A stretch of 9,390 bases of DNA from Eggerthellaceae bacterium. GTDB lineage: Bacteria > Actinomycetota > Coriobacteriia > Coriobacteriales > Eggerthellaceae. Each line of letters begins with the position of its first letter. The stretch's first letter is position 1. Positions 6,743 through 9,390 of the stretch are shown here, one piece after another. Under the pieces are notes generated by a model. It searched no databases. It was not told the DNA's origin and saw nothing but the letters and a program-made list of their open reading frames with translations. Location of the stretch: positions 1 through 9,390 of the forward strand of contig JAFUCW010000453.1 of assembly GCA_017459485.1 (NCBI GenBank). Direction: 5' to 3'. The position numbers were made by a program, and so were the translations under genes.

Positions 6743-7444
6743 ATGAAAACGATCGTGGTGACAGGAGGACCGTGCTCGGGCAAAACTTCGGCGCTCGAAG
6801 CCCTGCGTGAGCGCATGGCAGCCGAAGGCATTCCCGCCGTGTTCGTGACGGAAGCAGGCACCGACCTTATCCTTGACGGCGTCTCTCCCCTCTCGCTCGG
6901 GTCCATGCTTCCGTTCCAAACCCAAGTGGCCGCGTTGCAAATCCAACGTGAAGACGCAGCAAGGCAGGAAGCGCTCGCACTCGAGGAAAAGATGAGAGCA
7001 AATGCCAGCGCCAAGAAAGCTGGGCCCACCACCAACGTGTTGGACCCCGATGCCCCGAAGAACCCGGATTCGGAAGCGCCCGCACCCGAGGCCCTGGTCA
7101 TCTGCGACCGAGGCATTTGCGACGGTGCCGCCTATCTAGACGCCCGCGACTATGCGCAGGCACTCGAAGCGAACGGGCTTACCCACGACACCGCCATGAA
7201 ACGCTACGATGCCGTGTTCTGCCTGGAGTCCATGGCGCATCTTGGCGACGCGATGTACACGACTCAAAACAACTCCGCACGTTCGGAAAACGCCGCAGAA
7301 GCTGCCGCGCTCGACAAGCGCACCCACCGTGCGTGGAAGGAGCACCCCCACTTCCATTTCGTGCCCAACAAGCCAACGTTTGCGCAGAAGGCTGACCACT
7401 TGATTTCCCTCATCCTTGAAAATGTGTACATTTTTTCTTCCTAG
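6743..7444 (+). CDS. P-loop ATPase/kinase, AAA_28 (NadR/Ttd14-like) family
   Basis: Soluble nucleotide-binding protein of 233 residues. The ATG at 6743 places the beta-strand and P-loop right at the N-terminus (MKTIVVTGGPCSGKTS, Walker A at 8-16), as is usual in this family. The frame is open further upstream but overlaps the cyclase gene. A second conserved stretch, VICDRGICDGAAYLD (119-133), resembles the DRG motif of AAA_28 proteins related to NadR-type kinases. Between them, about residues 84-116 are Ala/Pro/Asp/Lys-rich and look disordered, probably an insertion. Ribosome binding is weak (AAGG about 15 nt upstream), so translation may depend on the upstream structure. The last codons (NVYIFSS) and the stop lie within or directly beside TGTACA element copy B, which supplies part of the C-terminus. 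The substrate is unknown. Confidence 0.85.
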   Translation: MKTIVVTGGPCSGKTSALEALRERMAAEGIPAVFVTEAGTDLILDGVSPLSLGSMLPFQTQVAALQIQREDAARQEALALEEKMRANASAKKAGPTTNVLDPDAPKNPDSEAPAPEALVICDRGICDGAAYLDARDYAQALEANGLTHDTAMKRYDAVFCLESMAHLGDAMYTTQNNSARSENAAEAAALDKRTHRAWKEHPHFHFVPNKPTFAQKADHLISLILENVYIFSS

Positions 7445-7500
7445 TAGCTATTTTTGCATACTATTATAGTTCATTTCCTGAAGATATGTACACATTCGCT
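7421..7500. repeat. Paired TGTACA palindrome element, copy B
   Basis: The sites AATGTGTACATTTT (7421-7434) and GATATGTACACATT (7483-7496) have TGTACA cores at 7425-7430 and 7487-7492, 62 bp apart as in copy A at 1-80. The outer arms form an 11-bp perfect inverted repeat, AATGTGTACAT against ATGTACACATT. TTTTTGCA (7451-7458) and ACTATTAT (7460-7467, part of the dyad ACTATTATAGT) lie between them, as in copy A but at slightly different positions. The element spans the end of the ATPase gene and the convergent spacer before the kinase gene. A terminator role for one or both genes is possible: AAAATG/CATTTT followed by T's on the plus strand could form a weak stem. Confidence 0.5.
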
Positions 7501-7554
7501 GCCAAGGAACGCCACAGCAGCGCCTTTGTGCGGACAGGAAACAATACGCCTGCC

Positions 7555-9390
7555 CTATTTCACATACATGATTCCGAACGAGTGCATCCAAGTGTTCGCG
7601 GCCACCGTCGCAGATGCCTTCTGCATGACGACGCCCTTGAAGTCCTTGGTCTCCTTCTCCACCAATGCCAAAATGGCTTCCTGCTCTTTAAGGGAGCAAC
7701 CGGCGAAAGTCACGTACAAGAAATCTTTGCGGCTGGAGTGCCGCGCCCGGCGCATGGCGCTTCTAATGTACTTCTCCGCCGCCCCGGTTACGTAGCCCCC
7801 ATGGAATCCATGAAACCTTAGGCCTCCGCGCTTCAGCGTAAGCACCGGTTCCAGCGAAAGCGCCTTGATGATCGCCCTGAGCGGAGCAGGCATGCCCTTT
7901 TGGATGGTAGGGGACTCGAGCGACGTCACAAGCACCGTTGTTTGCACCTGGTCGCTGAACTTGTCGGTCGCCTGCACCACCTCTGCCACGTCCATGCCTG
8001 CGTCAGCAAGCCGCGCCGCTTCCAATGCCACCAAGCCCAATCCGCTCGAGAACTGATGCGAGTCCACGACGTAGACATTGCCGAAGCTTTCCGACGCGCG
8101 ACAGGCCGTCTCGTATGCCTTGCTCACCGAGCTTTCGACGGAAACATGCACTATCGTTTCGGCCCCCGTAAGCACCTCTCCGAAGAACTGCTCGTACTCC
8201 TCCACCGTACCGGGACTGGTCGTGGCGGTACCGCCGCCGTCAAAGTACGAGAACAGATTGTCGGAGTCGATTTCCTCCACGTCGCGGAAACGCCCTTCGT
8301 CGGTGACGATGTAGAACGGCATGCGTCTGATGCCCGCCGCGGCAAGCGTCTCTTCGGGCAAATCGCAGGGGCAGTCCACGGTGACGGCAATTGCACGCTT
8401 GTAGCGGGACGCAGCGATCTGAATGCTTTCCCCTTCGTCGACTTCTCCCGTGCGCTCAATCAGCTCGGAGGGCAGGAACTGCAGCAGCGTCGCCTCGAGA
8501 AGGCTGCCGTGGATGGGCTTTGCGAGATATGCCTGGAAGCCCTGGTTCAGGTAGAACGCGTTCATGTCGGACCCCGCGTTGGCGGTCAGCGCCACCACCG
8601 GCGTGCCCTTGTTCAGCCCGCCAGGCTGGTCGCGCAGCGCCTGCAGCGCCTGGATGCCGTCCATGTCGGGCATCTCGTGGTCCATGAAGATAACGTCGTA
8701 GCGCACGTCGGCCGTCTTGTCCAGTGCTTCGCGCCCGGATGCGGCCACGTCGGTCTGGACGCGGGTGGCGCGCAGCAGCTTGCGGGCGACCATGCGGTTC
8801 ATGTCGTTGTCGTCGACGATCAGCACGTGCGCCTCGGGCGCCTCGAAGACGTTCTCGTAGGACGCCGAGTCCGAGCGAGCGGTGACCGACGTGTAGTGCA
8901 TGGGCTCGGCCGACACGATGCGCTGCGGCACCTCGATCTGGAAGTGGCTGCCCTTGGTGAAGATCGAGTCCACCGTGATGGTGCCGCCCATCAGGTCGAC
9001 CAGCTGCTTGGAGATGGCCAGGCCCAGGCCCGTCCCCTCCACGTTCTTGTTCCGCTCGGTGTCGACGCGCTTGAAGCTGTCGAACAGGTAGGGGATCGCC
9101 TCCTTGCGGATGCCGATGCCCGTGTCGTCGACGTCCACGCGCAGCAGGAACTCGTTGCCCGAGCGCTGCTCGCCGTCGACGGTAAGCGTGACGGTGCCCT
9201 CCTCGGTGTACTTGATGGCGTTGGTCAGCACGTTGATGACGACCTGCTTCAGGCGCATCTCGTCGCCGTAGAGCATGGAGGGCACGCTCTCGCCCACGTT
9301 CACCTCGAAGTGAAGGCCCTTCTCCCTCGCGCGCGACCACAGCAGGTTCACGATGTCGGAGAGCATGCGGGAGGTTTCGTACTGGGACTC
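7555..9390 (-). CDS. Hybrid sensor histidine kinase with receiver and C-terminal DegV domain (5' end outside window)
   Basis: The last 611 codons of a larger gene; the frame is open to the window edge, so the sensor and HisKA parts are missing. Numbering from the internal Met at 9366, the HATPase domain shows the N-box VVINVLTNAIKY (42-53), G1 DDTGIGI (80-86), F-box YLFDSF (93-98) and G2 GTGLGLAI (111-118). The receiver domain (about 180-300) has the acidic pair D185/D186, phospho-acceptor D229 in FMDHEMPD, T261 and K283, so it appears active. From about 323 to 603 follows a complete DegV domain: a DCPCDLP start, TATTSPGTVEEY (380-391, the Ser/Thr loop that holds the fatty-acid carboxylate in DegV/FakB proteins), and TSLESPTIQKGMPAP. 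DegV is normally a free-standing fatty-acid-binding protein. Here it may sense lipid or act as an output of phosphorylation. The gene is convergent with the ATPase gene; 7445-7554 holds no other gene. Confidence 0.93.
   Translation of the reverse strand, partial: ESQYETSRMLSDIVNLLWSRAREKGLHFEVNVGESVPSMLYGDEMRLKQVVINVLTNAIKYTEEGTVTLTVDGEQRSGNEFLLRVDVDDTGIGIRKEAIPYLFDSFKRVDTERNKNVEGTGLGLAISKQLVDLMGGTITVDSIFTKGSHFQIEVPQRIVSAEPMHYTSVTARSDSASYENVFEAPEAHVLIVDDNDMNRMVARKLLRATRVQTDVAASGREALDKTADVRYDVIFMDHEMPDMDGIQALQALRDQPGGLNKGTPVVALTANAGSDMNAFYLNQGFQAYLAKPIHGSLLEATLLQFLPSELIERTGEVDEGESIQIAASRYKRAIAVTVDCPCDLPEETLAAAGIRRMPFYIVTDEGRFRDVEEIDSDNLFSYFDGGGTATTSPGTVEEYEQFFGEVLTGAETIVHVSVESSVSKAYETACRASESFGNVYVVDSHQFSSGLGLVALEAARLADAGMDVAEVVQATDKFSDQVQTTVLVTSLESPTIQKGMPAPLRAIIKALSLEPVLTLKRGGLRFHGFHGGYVTGAAEKYIRSAMRRARHSSRKDFLYVTFAGCSLKEQEAILALVEKETKDFKGVVMQKASATVAANTWMHSFGIMYVK

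Noticed and set aside
7454..7821. Small plus-strand open frames after the ATPase gene
   Set aside because: They run through copy B of the repeat and antisense to the DegV coding region, with no supported start or family.

Overview
The window (about 60% GC in genes, AT-rich between them) looks like chromosomal DNA of a high-GC Gram-positive gut actinobacterium, probably class Coriobacteriia (Eggerthellaceae-like). This rests on protein style: a leaderless orphan PTS EIIC, a very large FtsX-type permease, and a hybrid kinase carrying a DegV domain. It is an inference, not a database result. There is no phage, transposase, tRNA, rRNA or CRISPR array.

Layout: (1) 1-112 is an AT-rich spacer with a pair of 14-bp TGTACA-centred palindromes. 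(2) 113-4440, minus strand, is a two-gene ABC transporter operon. The ATPase comes first, and 2 nt after its stop a GTG starts a 1204-residue, 8-TM FtsX/MacB-type permease. The second extracytoplasmic region of the permease holds two consecutive tandem-repeat blocks, 16 units of 13 residues and 13 units of 14 residues. The operon starts from an AT-rich promoter overlapped by a dyad operator. (3) 4441-4683 is a non-coding spacer. (4) 4684-5775, minus strand, is an orphan PTS EIIC-like membrane protein with a good promoter at 5811-5840. (5) Divergent from it, 5868-6617 encodes a metal-dependent cyclase/kynurenine-formamidase-family hydrolase. (6) 6618-6742 is rich in hairpins, two of them mutually exclusive, and leads into (7) 6743-7444, a small P-loop ATPase/kinase. 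(8) 7421-7500 is a second copy of the paired TGTACA element, at the convergent junction with (9) 7555-9390, the 3' part of a hybrid sensor kinase (HATPase, receiver, then a complete DegV fatty-acid-binding domain). The 5' end of that gene lies outside the window.

How they fit together: the ABC pair is one translationally coupled unit. The EIIC and cyclase genes are divergent and may share control. The ATPase gene is co-directional with the cyclase but separated by structured sequence. The kinase is convergent. The two things most worth following are the repeat-filled extracellular domain of the permease and the kinase-receiver-DegV fusion, which suggests lipid or fatty-acid-linked signalling. 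The duplicated TGTACA element, with identical 62-bp spacing at both sites, is a possible undescribed regulatory or repeat element.
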